Source: Lactiplantibacillus pingfangensis
GTDB taxonomy: Bacteria; Bacillota; Bacilli; Lactobacillales; Lactobacillaceae
Assembly: GCF_005404945.1 (NCBI RefSeq)
Contig: NZ_BJDG01000005.1
Span: forward strand, 81,863 to 145,862
Reading direction: 5' to 3'
Length of the DNA stretch: 64,000 nt
A program made the position numbers and the translations under genes. Below, one piece after another: positions 63,924 to 64,000 of the stretch. The notes under the pieces are model-generated. The model was not told the origin of the DNA. It saw only the letters and a list, made by a program, of their open reading frames with translations, and made no database searches. Within the stretch, counting starts at the first letter, position 1, and each line of letters opens with the position of its first letter.

Positions 63924-64000
63924 GCATGGCAACGTCCTACCCTCGCAGGGAGCGATCCCCCAACTACTCTCGGCGCTAAGAAGCTTAACTTCTGTGTTCG
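63924..64000 (-). rRNA. 5S ribosomal RNA, 3' part
   Basis: The minus strand reads CGAACACAGAAGTTAAGCTT, then CGCCGAGAGTAGTTGGGGG and GAGGGTAGGACGTTGCCATGC. These are the conserved 3' two-thirds of a Gram-positive 5S rRNA. The gene runs off the window end, where 23S and 16S should follow. Confidence 0.95.

Noticed and set aside
1..64000. CRISPR array, insertion sequence, prophage or integrase
   Set aside because: I looked for regularly spaced short repeats, transposase or integrase motifs and found none; the repeats present are single structured units without spacers.

Overview
The window looks like a chromosomal segment of a lactic acid bacterium of the Lactiplantibacillus plantarum group. 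The basis is moderate GC content, Gram-positive ribosome binding sites with many TTG and GTG starts, a sigma-54/ManR-controlled mannose PTS, a second acetyl-CoA carboxylase cluster, PepC and DtpT peptide utilisation, and a Cys-specific T-box. The species call is inference from gene content and remembered gene order; no database was searched. Most genes lie on the minus strand.

Layout: 1-8460 carries mprF, a lipoprotein plus membrane-anchored nuclease pair, a UvrA paralogue lacking the UvrB-binding region, and a PAP2 phosphatase. 8500-22420 is a reversed version of the Firmicute block radA-yacL-gltX-cysS-mrnC-rlmB-yacP-sigH-rpmG-secE-nusG-rplKA-rplJL, with dut behind radA. It has a Cys T-box before cysS, an L10 leader before rplJ, and an alpha/beta hydrolase gene inserted between nusG and rplK. 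23100-31950 carries rpiA, pepC, a multicopper oxidase behind two cop boxes, gpmA, two transporters and an LCP ligase.

32000-36280 is a fabH-accBCDA operon. 36450-44140 is a mannose PTS regulon: manR with orphan EIIA and EIIB genes, a DUF956 gene, and the IIAB-IIC-IID operon behind a near-perfect -24/-12 promoter. 44170-53830 carries a secreted C39-like protein, tRNA-Leu, hom-thrB, sprT, tex, a small unknown protein, and a P2-type ATPase behind a yybP-ykoY (Mn2+) riboswitch. 54300-63200 carries pncB-nadE, tagA, a GntR regulator with nagA, proC, tRNA-Gln and tRNA-Tyr, a phosphoesterase and a peptide transporter. The window ends with tRNA-Thr, tRNA-Asn and the 3' end of a 5S rRNA, the tail of an rRNA operon.

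The least explained material is intergenic. A ~160 bp structured repeat occurs three times (13070, 22736, 53922), and all three of its stems change in a compensatory way between copies. A 170 bp element at 27275-27444 can fold as a four-way junction. A third repeat forms a 3' cassette ending in a terminator at 28275 and 50329. No CRISPR array, insertion sequence, prophage or origin was seen.
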